Assembly (NCBI RefSeq): GCF_900089755.1
Contig: NZ_FLOC01000004.1
Location: forward strand, 62,001 to 126,000
Reading direction: 5' to 3'
DNA length: 64,000 bases
DNA from: Marinomonas aquimarina
GTDB taxonomy: Bacteria > Pseudomonadota > Gammaproteobacteria > Pseudomonadales > Marinomonadaceae
Part shown: piece after piece, positions 54,701 to 63,343 of the stretch
How the letters are laid out: the number at the start of each line of letters is the position of its first letter
How positions within the stretch are numbered: position 1 is the stretch's first letter
Translations under genes and position numbers: made by a program
Notes under the pieces: model-generated
Told to the model about the DNA's origin: nothing
The model's input: only the letters and a program-made list of their open reading frames with translations
Databases searched by the model: none

Positions 54701-55153
54701 AGTCGCTATGTGCTGGCTTGTAATGGCCGTCGTGTGCCGCTGCGCAGCACGGGTCGTAAAGGTGAAATGGTTGGCGCGGTGCGCTACAAGGCTTGGGCAC
54801 CGCCATCAGCCTTGCACCCAACGCTGGGCATGGACACGCCTTTGGTGTTTGATTTGATCGACACATGGAACGGCGTCTCTATCGGTGGTTGTACCTACCA
54901 TGTGAGCCACCCAGGTGGTCGTAACTATGACACCCTTCCGGTCAACAGCAACGAGGCCGAAGCCCGTCGTGTAAATCGTTTCTGGGATCATGGTTTTAGC
55001 CAAGGCGCTTTGGTTCCGCCACCTGAGTACAGTGCCCTACGCAGTGTCACCGAGCATGCCAAGACCACACGCCCTATGGCCCCACCAGAGGAAGAGATAT
55101 GTCATGAATATCCTCATACGCTTGACCTAAGGAAGAGGTATACTAGGCTCTAA
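51782..55153 (+). CDS. Transglutaminase-like plus DUF2126 protein
   Basis: 1123 aa. The N-terminal transglutaminase/protease domain has the Cys region GSCRDTSWLLVQILRHLG (about 177-194), the His in DLHAWCEVYLPG and the Asp in GLDPTSG. The large C-terminal DUF2126 domain follows, with a low-complexity Ser/Gln linker (about 565-595). DUF2126 is linked to ATP-grasp/alpha-E gene sets and has a predicted amidoligase-like fold (HTGTGGGNHVTLGG near 710). Probably a peptide ligase fused to a peptidase-like domain. Confidence 0.88.
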   Translation: MTIRVAIQHTTTYEFDRFINVSPHILRLRPAPHSRTHIHGYSLKVLPDDHFVNWQQDPYGNYQARLVFPEKTKKLEFAVEVIADMTVINPFDFFIEEYAEKFPFKYDKQLLEELSPYLNKSEDCAELQEWLKTVERKPMPIVDFLVALNSRLANEIDYGIRLEPGVQTCEETLTLKKGSCRDTSWLLVQILRHLGLAARFASGYLVQLTADVKALDGPSGPEEDFTDLHAWCEVYLPGAGWVGLDPTSGLFAGEGHIPLACTAEPISAAPISGFTDECECEFSYTNIVTRIHEDPRVTKPYSDDEWENIKALGHAVDQRLEQGDVRLTMGGEPTFVSIDDMDSEQWNTGALGADKLRLAKDLLLRMKNKFGANGLLHYGQGKWYPGEEVPRWALGCFWRTDGEALWQDPKYLARVDKDYGFDETHAAKFGQELCQLLGLEAQYLQPTYEDTLYYLWLERSLPEEVNPRKASLKDDLERRRLAKLLNRGLERVSGYVLPVEFNGQQWQSSLWPMRSDVITLIPGDSPMGYRLPLNSLPALSEEERPHERDPFAEREALPTFSQSASSSATRQTLSSQRAARKKVAASQSQSQSTAVKNVIHTALCIEARDGRLHAFLPPVSYLEHYVALINAIEMVAKQLEMPIVIEGYEPPKDYRLQKFLITPDPGVIEVNIHPSKNWKELLYNTETLYDEAHQARLGTEKFMLDGRHTGTGGGNHVTLGGVTPADSPLLRRPDLLRSLVTFWQHHPGLSYLFSGMFIGPTSQAPRPDEGRDEALYEMEIAFQNIPSGLVDEPWLVDRLMRNLLVDITGNTHRSEFCIDKLYAAGSSSGRQGLLEFRGFEMPPHARMSLVQMLLLRCLVARFWDKPYHKPLVRWGTSLHDKFMLPHFVWQDIKEVVDDLQAHGLPFKLEWLAPFEEFRFPHYGRQQIDDIELELRWAIEPWHVLGEEITQSGTARYVDSSVERLQVRLSGLTESRYVLACNGRRVPLRSTGRKGEMVGAVRYKAWAPPSALHPTLGMDTPLVFDLIDTWNGVSIGGCTYHVSHPGGRNYDTLPVNSNEAEARRVNRFWDHGFSQGALVPPPEYSALRSVTEHAKTTRPMAPPEEEICHEYPHTLDLRKRYTRL

Positions 55154-55174
55154 TTTCCATTAGAACGTCTTACT

Positions 55175-57745
55175 ATGACAGATACTGTTGCTCCATCCAT
55201 CACGGCGCTGAGTGAGGCGCCGTTTGTTGCCCCCTATGCTGCACCAAACCATGCCTTTGATGAAGCATTTGAAGACAACCGCCAAACACGCTTGCCTTGG
55301 CAAGCAGTGATGACGGCTGTGCAGCAATTAGGGTCTGAAGGGATGCAAGACCGCCATCTTCGTGCACAACGTATTTTGCGCGACGATGGTGCGACCTATA
55401 ATTTGAAAAGCGACCCACTCTCACCCAATGTCTGGGCGCTGGACATCATTCCGCAGGTCATGAGCGAAAGCGAATGGCGCGGTTTAGAAGCATCGCTTCA
55501 GCAACGAGCTAAACTGTTTGATCTGATTTACAAAGATTTATATGGCGAGCAACGCTTGCTTAAAGAAGGCATTTTGCCCTCCGAAATCGTCTTTTCCCAC
55601 CCCGGCTTTTTGCGTCAGTGCCACAATATGCATTGGCCGAGCGAGACCATGCTCACCTTCCATGCGGTGGATTTGGTTAGGGATCAAACGGGGCGTTACA
55701 TTGCCACAGGGGATCGCACCCAAGCCCCCAGTGGCGCTGGCTACGCGCTGGAGAACCGCACCGTGGTGTCACGCGTGTTACCGAGCCTGTTCCGTGATAG
55801 CCAAACCATGCGCTTGTCTGGTTTCTTCCAAACCGTACGTGAAACCATCAGCCGCTTGGCGAGCCATATCACCGAAGCACCACGCATTGTGGTATTAACA
55901 CCTGGCGCTTACAGCTCCACTTACTTCGAGCAGGCTTATTTAGCCAACCATTTAGGCTATCCCCTCGTACAAGGGGGTGACTTAACGGTACGCAACGGTA
56001 AGGTGTGGATGAAGTCACTCAACGGACTATCGCGCGTCGATGTGATTTTACGGCGCGTCGACGATACCTTATGTGACCAAGCAGAGCTTCGCTCTGAGTC
56101 CATACTGGGCGTACCAGGATTACTGGAAGTGGCTCGCCAAGGCAATGTGGTGGTCACCAACCCGCTTGGCTCTGGCTTGCTGGAAACCCCAGCGCTATTG
56201 GCCTTCTTGCCCGCCATCAGCCAATTCCTCATGGGGGAAGAGTTATTACTACCGTCGGTAGACAGCTACTGGTGTGGCAACCAAGAACAGCTGAATTATG
56301 TGCTGGCCAACATTCGTAACCTGATTATTAAGCCTGCGGTTCGCAACCTACAGAGTAAGAGTATTTATTGCCATCAGCTGAGTGATAAAGAGCTACAAAG
56401 AACCATTGCCAAAATCAAAGCTAACCCTGTGGCTTATGTGGCACAGGGGTATATTCCAGGCTCTCTGACCCCTATCTGGGACAACGGTCAAATGTGTGCT
56501 CGTCCTGGCATTTTACGTACCTTCAGTGTTGCCAACGAACAAGGCTATTGTGTGATGCCGGGCGGTTTGGCGCGGGTAGCAGAATCCACCAATCACTTGA
56601 TCGTGAGTAAAAACTTATCGGGGTCACGCAGTAAAGACCTATGGATCTTAAGCGATAGCGCGGAAACCGACACCGATATTCCACTTGATAACTTGCCCAT
56701 TAGCCAAGCCCACGTTGCCAATTTACCAAGCCGTGTGGTGGAAAACCTATTCTGGTTTGGTCGCTACGCTGAGCGTGCCGAAATGAGCTTGCGCTTGATG
56801 CGTACCATCTTCAAGCAGCTTAATGGTATTGACCACTTCCCAACCGAAAGCCGTGAAGTGCTATTGGGAGCCATGTCAGAAATCACCGGTTCACTACCGG
56901 GTTTCCAAGATGATCCTGAGTTGATTGAGAATCCAAATGATGAACTGGCGGCATTGGTAGCCAACAGTCAACGTGTCGGCTCGATCAAATCCAACCTGCA
57001 GCAGATGCTGGCCTGTGCTGAGCAAGTAAAAGAAATGCTGTCTGCCGACACGCGTATTATCTTGAACGAACTGCGTGATCATATTCACAGTGTCGATCGA
57101 GCTTACGTCAATGGCTTACCCGCGGTGCCCGAAGAATCCCTCGATGGTCTGGTGACATCGTTATTGGCCATTTCCGGTTTGAACCATGAAAGTATGCTAC
57201 GTGGTATGGACTGGATGTTCCAAGAAATTGGCCGTCGTACTGAGCGCGCCCTACTGACCGCGAACTTACTCAAACATACCCTAAGTCGACCGCTACCCAG
57301 CTTACAACAGCAACAAATATTGGAGTCCGTGCTGCTCAGTGTAGAGGCCTTGATCTCATTCCGTCGCCGCTACCGCACCCGTGCACGGGTATCCTATGGT
57401 CTGGACTTGTTAATGATCGACCGTACCAACCCACGCTCGTTGATTTACCAAATCGAGCAGCTACGTAAGTACCTTGAAGAGTTGCCTCAAACAGAGCAAA
57501 CTTCATTAGGCTTGTCGCCGGATAAACGCTTAATTATCAAGTCACTGAATGATATTCAGCTGGCCGACTTAGAAGGCTTATCACAAATTGATGAGACGAC
57601 TCAGACACGCCAACAGTTGACCGAACTGATGACTCAGGTTATCGAGCAATTAGAAAAGCTGACCACCTTGATCAGTGATAAGTACTTCGACCACACTGCA
57701 GGACCACAGCAGCTGATCAAAGCGAAATGGAAAAATAACGTATGA
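55175..57745 (+). CDS. Fused ATP-grasp/alpha-E protein
   Basis: 856 aa combining in one chain what the first two genes of this operon encode separately. The circularly permuted ATP-grasp region occupies about 1-490 (VVLTPGAYSSTYFEQAYLANHLG, VMPGGLARVA) and an alpha-E domain about 520-840 (RVVENLFWFGRYAERAEMSLRL). It is thus a paralogue of the 49,381 plus 50,838 pair. The stop overlaps the next gene by ATGA. Probably a second ligase with its own helical partner. Confidence 0.88.
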   Translation: MTDTVAPSITALSEAPFVAPYAAPNHAFDEAFEDNRQTRLPWQAVMTAVQQLGSEGMQDRHLRAQRILRDDGATYNLKSDPLSPNVWALDIIPQVMSESEWRGLEASLQQRAKLFDLIYKDLYGEQRLLKEGILPSEIVFSHPGFLRQCHNMHWPSETMLTFHAVDLVRDQTGRYIATGDRTQAPSGAGYALENRTVVSRVLPSLFRDSQTMRLSGFFQTVRETISRLASHITEAPRIVVLTPGAYSSTYFEQAYLANHLGYPLVQGGDLTVRNGKVWMKSLNGLSRVDVILRRVDDTLCDQAELRSESILGVPGLLEVARQGNVVVTNPLGSGLLETPALLAFLPAISQFLMGEELLLPSVDSYWCGNQEQLNYVLANIRNLIIKPAVRNLQSKSIYCHQLSDKELQRTIAKIKANPVAYVAQGYIPGSLTPIWDNGQMCARPGILRTFSVANEQGYCVMPGGLARVAESTNHLIVSKNLSGSRSKDLWILSDSAETDTDIPLDNLPISQAHVANLPSRVVENLFWFGRYAERAEMSLRLMRTIFKQLNGIDHFPTESREVLLGAMSEITGSLPGFQDDPELIENPNDELAALVANSQRVGSIKSNLQQMLACAEQVKEMLSADTRIILNELRDHIHSVDRAYVNGLPAVPEESLDGLVTSLLAISGLNHESMLRGMDWMFQEIGRRTERALLTANLLKHTLSRPLPSLQQQQILESVLLSVEALISFRRRYRTRARVSYGLDLLMIDRTNPRSLIYQIEQLRKYLEELPQTEQTSLGLSPDKRLIIKSLNDIQLADLEGLSQIDETTQTRQQLTELMTQVIEQLEKLTTLISDKYFDHTAGPQQLIKAKWKNNV

Positions 57746-58623
57746 GATATCGGGTTCGGCATTTAACGGAATACCTATACGGTGCCCCAGTGACCTTGTG
57801 TTACAACATGGCGCACCTTTTGCCACGTGACACGCGCAACCAGCGTTGTCTCAGCCGTCGCATTTTGGTCAACCCCACGCCTGTGTACCAAACCGAAGGA
57901 CAGGACTATTACGGCAACCCGACGTTTTATTTTTCAGTACAAGAGCCCCATAAGAGGCTGGCCATTGACGTAGAATGCTATTTTGAGATCGAGCAAAATG
58001 ACCTCTCCAGCCAACTGACCTTACATGGCTTAACCTGCGGTGAACTGCGTCAATTGTTAGCCCAAGCCAGCACTCCTGAGCTGCGCATGGTGAAAGAGTA
58101 TACTTTGGACTCGACTCACATTCATCGTGCTGAAGCCCTCGCCGAATACGCCCGTGCTTGCTTTGCCGACGATACGCCTGTGCTGCAAGCCAGCATGGAC
58201 TTTACCCATAAAATCTTTGCAGAATTCGCCTTTGATCCCGCTGCCACCAGTGTCAGCACACCGCCCGAGCAGGTACTCAAAGAGAAGCGCGGGGTATGCC
58301 AAGACTTTGCCCATTTGGCCATTGCCTGCATTCGTTCGCTAGGCTTTCCCGCACGCTATATGAGTGGCTACTTGGAGACCTTGCCACCTCCTGGACAAGA
58401 GAAATTAGTCGGCGCCGATGCCTCCCATGCGTGGTTTGCTATTTTCATTCCGGATCTAGGCTGGGTAGAATTCGACCCCACAAATGACTTAATGCCAAAT
58501 GAACAACACATCGTCACCGCTTGGGGACGTGACTACGCCGATGTCACGCCACTGCAAGGGGTTATTTTTGACGGTGGTGACAGTCAGGCACTCAATGTTT
58601 CTGTAGATGTTCAGCGTGTGTAA
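57742..58623 (+). CDS. Transglutaminase-like protein
   Basis: A 293-aa transglutaminase-like cysteine protease-fold protein. The catalytic Cys is in KRGVCQDFAHLAIACIRSLG (about 173-192), His in DASHAWFAIFIPDLGW and Asp in EFDPTNDLMP. An N-terminal beta domain (about 1-100) begins MRYRVRHLTEYLY, as in the BTLCP family. It completes the five-gene set and pairs with the fused ATP-grasp/alpha-E protein. Confidence 0.9.
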   Translation: MRYRVRHLTEYLYGAPVTLCYNMAHLLPRDTRNQRCLSRRILVNPTPVYQTEGQDYYGNPTFYFSVQEPHKRLAIDVECYFEIEQNDLSSQLTLHGLTCGELRQLLAQASTPELRMVKEYTLDSTHIHRAEALAEYARACFADDTPVLQASMDFTHKIFAEFAFDPAATSVSTPPEQVLKEKRGVCQDFAHLAIACIRSLGFPARYMSGYLETLPPPGQEKLVGADASHAWFAIFIPDLGWVEFDPTNDLMPNEQHIVTAWGRDYADVTPLQGVIFDGGDSQALNVSVDVQRV

Positions 58624-58655
58624 GCGCTTACCTCTATTTCAAATCTGGTAATACA

Positions 58656-59966
58656 ATGACCTTTGCAAACCTTGGCCTATCGACGGCCATTACCGATACC
58701 CTCACCGAGCTGGGCTATCAAAAGCCGACGCCAATCCAAGCTCAAGCTATTCCTTTAATTTTGTCAGCCAAAGACATACTGGCGGCCGCGCAAACAGGCA
58801 CCGGCAAAACCGCGGCCTTTACCTTGCCCATCCTAGAACAGCTCAAACAGGGCACGCGGGCCGAGGCTAAGCAAGTGCGCGCGCTGATTTTAGCCCCTAC
58901 GCGCGAGCTCGCCAGCCAAATCGGTGACAGTGTACGCCGCTACAGCCAAGGTCTGGGCCTGCGTAGCCAGACTATTTTCGGCGGTGTGAAAGCCTTTCCA
59001 CAAATCAATGGCCTGCAACGCGGCGCAGACATTCTGGTGGCGACACCTGGGCGTTTGATCGACTTGGTGAATCAAGATGCAGTGAAGTTTGATCAGTTAG
59101 AATTTTTGGTGTTAGACGAAGCCGATCGCATGCTCGATCTTGGTTTTGAAGAAGCCCTCAACGAGCTACTGGCACTGCTGCCTAAATCACGCCAGAGCAT
59201 GATGTTTTCCGCCACCTATTCCGATGCGGTAAAAACACTGGCTAAATTGTGGCTCAACGACCCAGAAGAAGTCGCGGCTAAACAGGGTAACCGCGTTGCC
59301 GCGACCGTTCGCCACCAAATCTACACCGTCGATAAAGTGCGTAAACCCGAGTTGCTGGCCGAGTTACTTAACCGACAACACTGGGAGCAAGCGCTGATTT
59401 TTACTAAGACTAAGCGTGGTGCCGATGAGATTACAGATATTCTTAAAGCAGAAGGCTTCTCTGCAGAAGCCATGCATGGGGATAAAAACCAATATGCTCG
59501 TCTGTCCGCTTTTAGGGCCTTTAAAGCAGGTGAATTAGCCTATCTCGTAGCAACCGATGTGGCCGCACGTGGACTAGACATTGAAGGCTTACCCGTGGTG
59601 ATCAACGTCGACCTGCCCCATGTAGCAGAAGATTATATTCACCGCATTGGTCGAACGGGTCGTGCAGGGCAAGAAGGTCGCGCCGTATCCCTAGTTTGCG
59701 CCGATGAAGTGGAAAACTTGCGCGCTATCGAAGCACTACTGAAACAGCGTGTGCCACGCAAAGAAATTCCAGGCTTTGAAGCGGAGCACCGCGTGCCAGA
59801 TACCCACCCAAGAAGCCAAAAGAAAGCGAACAAAGCGAACGATGGCCAAGCGTCTACGGCGCAAGGTAAAGGCAAGGCCAAAGCTCAGCTAGAAGTTAAA
59901 AAGCCAGATGTGACCCAAGGCCCTGGGCTGCGTAGCAATCCTTTCGCCAAAGCGAAAAAGAAATAG
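58656..59966 (+). CDS. rhlE: DEAD-box RNA helicase RhlE
   Basis: A 436-aa ATP-dependent RNA helicase. Motifs in order: GYQKPTPIQAQAI (Q motif), AQTGTGKT (I), PTRELA (Ia), VLDEADRMLD (II), SAT (III), RGLDIEG (V) and HRIGRTGRAG (VI). A basic, Lys/Ala-rich tail (about 385-436) is typical of RhlE. It functions in ribosome assembly and RNA turnover. Its own terminator follows. Confidence 0.93.
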   Translation: MTFANLGLSTAITDTLTELGYQKPTPIQAQAIPLILSAKDILAAAQTGTGKTAAFTLPILEQLKQGTRAEAKQVRALILAPTRELASQIGDSVRRYSQGLGLRSQTIFGGVKAFPQINGLQRGADILVATPGRLIDLVNQDAVKFDQLEFLVLDEADRMLDLGFEEALNELLALLPKSRQSMMFSATYSDAVKTLAKLWLNDPEEVAAKQGNRVAATVRHQIYTVDKVRKPELLAELLNRQHWEQALIFTKTKRGADEITDILKAEGFSAEAMHGDKNQYARLSAFRAFKAGELAYLVATDVAARGLDIEGLPVVINVDLPHVAEDYIHRIGRTGRAGQEGRAVSLVCADEVENLRAIEALLKQRVPRKEIPGFEAEHRVPDTHPRSQKKANKANDGQASTAQGKGKAKAQLEVKKPDVTQGPGLRSNPFAKAKKK

Positions 59967-59975
59967 TGTGGAAAT

Positions 59976-60004
59976 AAAACAGCCGCTCATTGAGCGGCTG
60001 TTTT
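59976..60004. terminator. Rho-independent terminator after rhlE
   Basis: Stem AAAACAGCCGCTCA / TGAGCGGCTGTTTT nearly loopless in sequence, with a T-run at its 3' end. It serves rhlE, and probably the convergent chemoreceptor gene as well. Confidence 0.9.
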
Positions 60005-60020
60005 CATTACAGAGTTATCA

Positions 60021-62006
60021 TTAGCGTAAACGGTACGAGCGTACTTCCGTTAATACATCGTCAAAGCGATCTTGCGTCTGTTTTGCTTCCGACTCGGTGG
60101 TATTCACGACATCAAAAATATGGCTCGAACGATCACGCACCATCTGTACGTTTTGGTTGATGTCTTCGGTCACTTGGGATTGCTCTTCTGCCGCGGTCGC
60201 CACACGTTCGATCGTCATATTGATTTCGTCAACGGACTCCAACAAAGACTCAATCATCTCAGCGTTCTTAATCACTTCTGAAGCGGTATTAGTCGCCATA
60301 GAAGAACAGCTCTCCATCGAGCTTAAAGCATTCTTACTGGAGCTAATCAAGGATTCGATCATGGAGCGAATTTCTTCCGTTGAGTCTTGTGTACGCTGAG
60401 CGAGACTGCGTACTTCATCGGCTACCACAGCAAATCCTCGTCCCTGCTCACCGGCACGAGCGGCCTCAATAGCGGCGTTTAGAGCAAGTAAATTGGTTTG
60501 TTCCGCAATCGACTCAATGGTTTGCAAAATGCTCGCAATTTGCTCGGTTTGATTGGTCACTTGCTGCACTGAATCAAAGCCCCCTGTCACTTCACGGCTT
60601 AGGGTTTCAATCGAACTTTGGATGGAATGTACGCCTTTACGGCCTTCCGATGCGCGCACTTGAATCGTTTCGGTGGATTTTGCTGCTTCTTGCATGTCCG
60701 ACGAAATGGTATTGCTGGTCAACGACATCTCTTCAATGGCCGCGGCAATTTGATCGGTTCGCGCCAATTGATCTTGCGTTTCCTTCACTGCTTCACGGGC
60801 CTGCAGGATCAAGCTGTCCATACTGCCTTTCGATTCTTCTGACTTCGATTGCAACATGCCAAAGGTACTCGACAAGTGGCCCAAATGAAGGTTCAACTCA
60901 CGCATCATATGACCTAGTTCATCGTGGGATTTGACTTCCAGATTCACGGTAAAGTCTTTCTTTTCACCCACTGAGCTCAGTGCTTGATGCACCTGAGAAA
61001 CACGCTGTGAGACGTTACTAGACACCTGGCGAATCAAAAACAATACCAACAATGACACCACGACAATCGCAGCAATAACGGCAATAAAGACATTTTTATG
61101 ACTGGCCTCTTGGGCATCCGCTAGATCGTCGACTTGCTCACCTAATTCATCGGCCAGTGACTTAACCAAGCCAATGCGACTGGTTGCCATGGCAAACCAA
61201 TTTGCAGGACCTTCGACCTTATTTAGATCACCGGTGTTTTGAAAGCTGTTTAGCACCTGTGCCACAGACTTCCAATTGACATCATTTTTTAACGTATTTA
61301 GCTGAGTTTTTTGATCTGCTGAGGCGACATCAATAAAGTAGTTTTCCCATACTTTCTCATCAGCAATAAAACTTTTGATTTCGACAAAGCGCTGAGCTGA
61401 CACACTTCCTGCGCTGAACACACCATTGAGTGCACCACGGTATTGGCCAATACGCTCTTTCATCCACAGCAGACTAAGGCGTGCAGATAGGGTTTTACTG
61501 ATGTCTGGGTTGGCGACAAAGTTCAGACCGCGCTGAATACCACGCAATGCCGAATCATTAAGGTTAGAGTAAAACACGAAGGCACCGTTATCTGCGGCAA
61601 TATTATCGACCTTCTGACGTACCGTCGTTTTATTGCTAAACAAACTCAAGGTTGGCTGGATAATTGACTGAATATCCGCTGCGGACAGCTGACTGAAATC
61701 CGCAGGTGAGACATTTCGTAATGCTTGTTCTGCTTGGTCAGCCAGCTGACGCTGTTTTAACAGAGCGTCTTTGCCATTTTGACCTTTTGAGCCGAGAAAG
61801 CCCGCTGACAGGCCACGCTCTACCGCAAAATTATGGGCCACTGCATCCAGCTTTTCGGTTAAATGTACAATATCGTTCGCTTTCTGCGTGTCTTCGATAC
61901 TGCTCAATAAACTGGAGCCTAATGAAAAAGCAAGGATGACCACTAGGATGAGGGGCAATAGCCCGACGATCATGATGGCATGAGATACTTTTAGATTTTT
62001 TAACAC
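60021..62006 (-). CDS. Methyl-accepting chemotaxis protein with NIT sensor domain
   Basis: A 661-aa chemoreceptor. Membrane segments near residues 11-31 and 305-325 flank a large helical periplasmic domain that begins with [18 protein letters not shown], a hallmark of nitrate/nitrite-sensing NIT domains. A HAMP linker and a long cytoplasmic coiled coil follow, with the hairpin [32 protein letters not shown]. It lacks a C-terminal NWETF-type CheR tether. The ligand is inferred to be nitrate/nitrite or a similar anion. Confidence 0.9.
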   Translation of the reverse strand: MLKNLKVSHAIMIVGLLPLILVVILAFSLGSSLLSSIEDTQKANDIVHLTEKLDAVAHNFAVERGLSAGFLGSKGQNGKDALLKQRQLADQAEQALRNVSPADFSQLSAADIQSIIQPTLSLFSNKTTVRQKVDNIAADNGAFVFYSNLNDSALRGIQRGLNFVANPDISKTLSARLSLLWMKERIGQYRGALNGVFSAGSVSAQRFVEIKSFIADEKVWENYFIDVASADQKTQLNTLKNDVNWKSVAQVLNSFQNTGDLNKVEGPANWFAMATSRIGLVKSLADELGEQVDDLADAQEASHKNVFIAVIAAIVVVSLLVLFLIRQVSSNVSQRVSQVHQALSSVGEKKDFTVNLEVKSHDELGHMMRELNLHLGHLSSTFGMLQSKSEESKGSMDSLILQAREAVKETQDQLARTDQIAAAIEEMSLTSNTISSDMQEAAKSTETIQVRASEGRKGVHSIQSSIETLSREVTGGFDSVQQVTNQTEQIASILQTIESIAEQTNLLALNAAIEAARAGEQGRGFAVVADEVRSLAQRTQDSTEEIRSMIESLISSSKNALSSMESCSSMATNTASEVIKNAEMIESLLESVDEINMTIERVATAAEEQSQVTEDINQNVQMVRDRSSHIFDVVNTTESEAKQTQDRFDDVLTEVRSYRLR

Positions 62007-62204
62007 CTGCGGTTCCCTCTGCTAATAAGTTTTAACCTACCCTTAGCATGAGTCAATTTGTGAATGTAAGCAAACGCTAAAGACTGTGAATTGAAGAAAT
62101 CACACAACTTTTGATCTAAGCAGACAATAGCCAGAACATTTAAGAGGGCAGCAATAGGATAGCGATTAAGACTCAGATGCGCTGATAAAATGCTTGCTTT
62201 AAGA

Positions 62205-62246
62205 CCATAAAAAAGCGCAGTAAGTGAGTACCTACTGCGCTTCTTT
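62205..62246 (-). terminator. Terminator of the tRNA transcript
   Basis: Perfect 10-bp inverted repeat AAGCGCAGTA / TACTGCGCTT (62,213-62,222 and 62,233-62,242). On the minus strand it lies just downstream of the tRNA and is followed by six T residues. Confidence 0.85.
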
Positions 62247-62249
62247 ATA

Positions 62250-62326
62250 TGGTGGGCCTGCCCAGACTTGAACTGGGGACCTGCCGATTATGAGTCGGAT
62301 GCTCTAACCAACTGAGCTACAGGCCC
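62250..62326 (-). tRNA. tRNA with CAU anticodon (tRNA-Ile2 or tRNA-Met)
   Basis: 77 nt with encoded CCA. Minus strand starts GGGCCTGTAGCTCAG and ends GGGCAGGCCCACCA; acceptor GGGCCTG/CAGGCCC pairs fully. The anticodon loop is CTCATAA in a CCGA/TCGG stem. The C4-G69 and C5-G68 pairs and the CGA-TCG stem recall the AUA-reading tRNA-Ile2 substrate of TilS (E. coli ileX), rather than elongator tRNA-Met, but sequence alone does not settle it. Confidence 0.9.
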
Positions 62327-62446
62327 GAAAACGGCGCCCATTATAGCCAGACTGCCTCTGCTTGCCAAGAAAATAACATAAAATTCCGTCGAGAAATCAA
62401 GCAACTAAAGCGCTTATCATTTAGGCAGAATCGGTCATCATTGAAC

Positions 62447-63184
62447 TTACTTCAGTTCAAAACCCTGCTTAAGCAGAAATTCACGCATGTGTGGACGTAA
62501 TTTTCCTGAGAACATGGGAGCCATGCTCTGTGACCAGTTAGAAGTCTTGTTGCCTCCCGTACGGGCCTGATAGTAGCGCTCCATCTCAGTGTCGTATTGA
62601 TCAATGAGCACTGGATCGTGTTGATCATCATAGTAATCTTGCTTTAACACTGTCACCAAGGGCAAGCGTGGCTTGACCTCCGGATTGTGGGCTGGATAGC
62701 CAAGGCACATACCGAACACGGGGTAGACATTTTGCGGTAGTTTTAGCAGCTCACAGATAGCCTCAGGATTGTTACGCACGCCACCAATATAGACAATTCC
62801 TAGCCCTTCTGATTCCGCCGCAATGGCCAGATTCTGCGCCACCAAGGCCGTATCAATAGTGGCCACCAGCAATTGCTCCGTCATCCCCATGGTAGGTTCA
62901 ATTCCAGTGCGTGCTGCCGCTTCAGTGTTACGCTTCATATCGGCACAAAACACCAGAAACTCCGCTGCTTGCTCTATATAAGCTTGTTCACCGGCAAGGG
63001 ATTTGAGCAACGCACGATTACGACGATCACTGATGCGAATAATGCTGTAAGCCTGCACATGATTGCTTGAAGAAGCCCCTTGTGCCGCCGCGACTAACTT
63101 TTCAAGTAACCCTTGAGGCAATGGCTGATCGGTAAACTTACGAATCGATCGATGGGATTGCAATTGCTCTAGTACCGCATTCAT
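62447..63184 (-). CDS. NfsA-type flavin nitroreductase
   Basis: A 245-aa FMN-dependent NADPH oxidoreductase. The family N-terminus HRSIRKFTDQPLP is followed by AAQGASSSNHVQAYSII (FMN contacts), GLGIVYIGGVRNNPEAI and GMCLGYPAHNPEVKPRLP, all typical of NfsA. It reduces nitroaromatics and quinones by two electrons. It is a single gene divergent from the hydrolase, with ATG 63184. Confidence 0.9.
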   Translation of the reverse strand: MNAVLEQLQSHRSIRKFTDQPLPQGLLEKLVAAAQGASSSNHVQAYSIIRISDRRNRALLKSLAGEQAYIEQAAEFLVFCADMKRNTEAAARTGIEPTMGMTEQLLVATIDTALVAQNLAIAAESEGLGIVYIGGVRNNPEAICELLKLPQNVYPVFGMCLGYPAHNPEVKPRLPLVTVLKQDYYDDQHDPVLIDQYDTEMERYYQARTGGNKTSNWSQSMAPMFSGKLRPHMREFLLKQGFELK

Positions 63185-63343
63185 AGGCGTATCCTTTCAA
63201 ATGAGACAGTGAATCACTTAATTATGCAGAGCCATAAATGGCTTACCAATCCCTTTGGTTCAAAATGCGCAAGGAAACCTTTTTTGTCCACGCCTCATCC
63301 AATCGTTGCGTCATTGCGTAACATGTTTTTAGCTTCAACCTTT

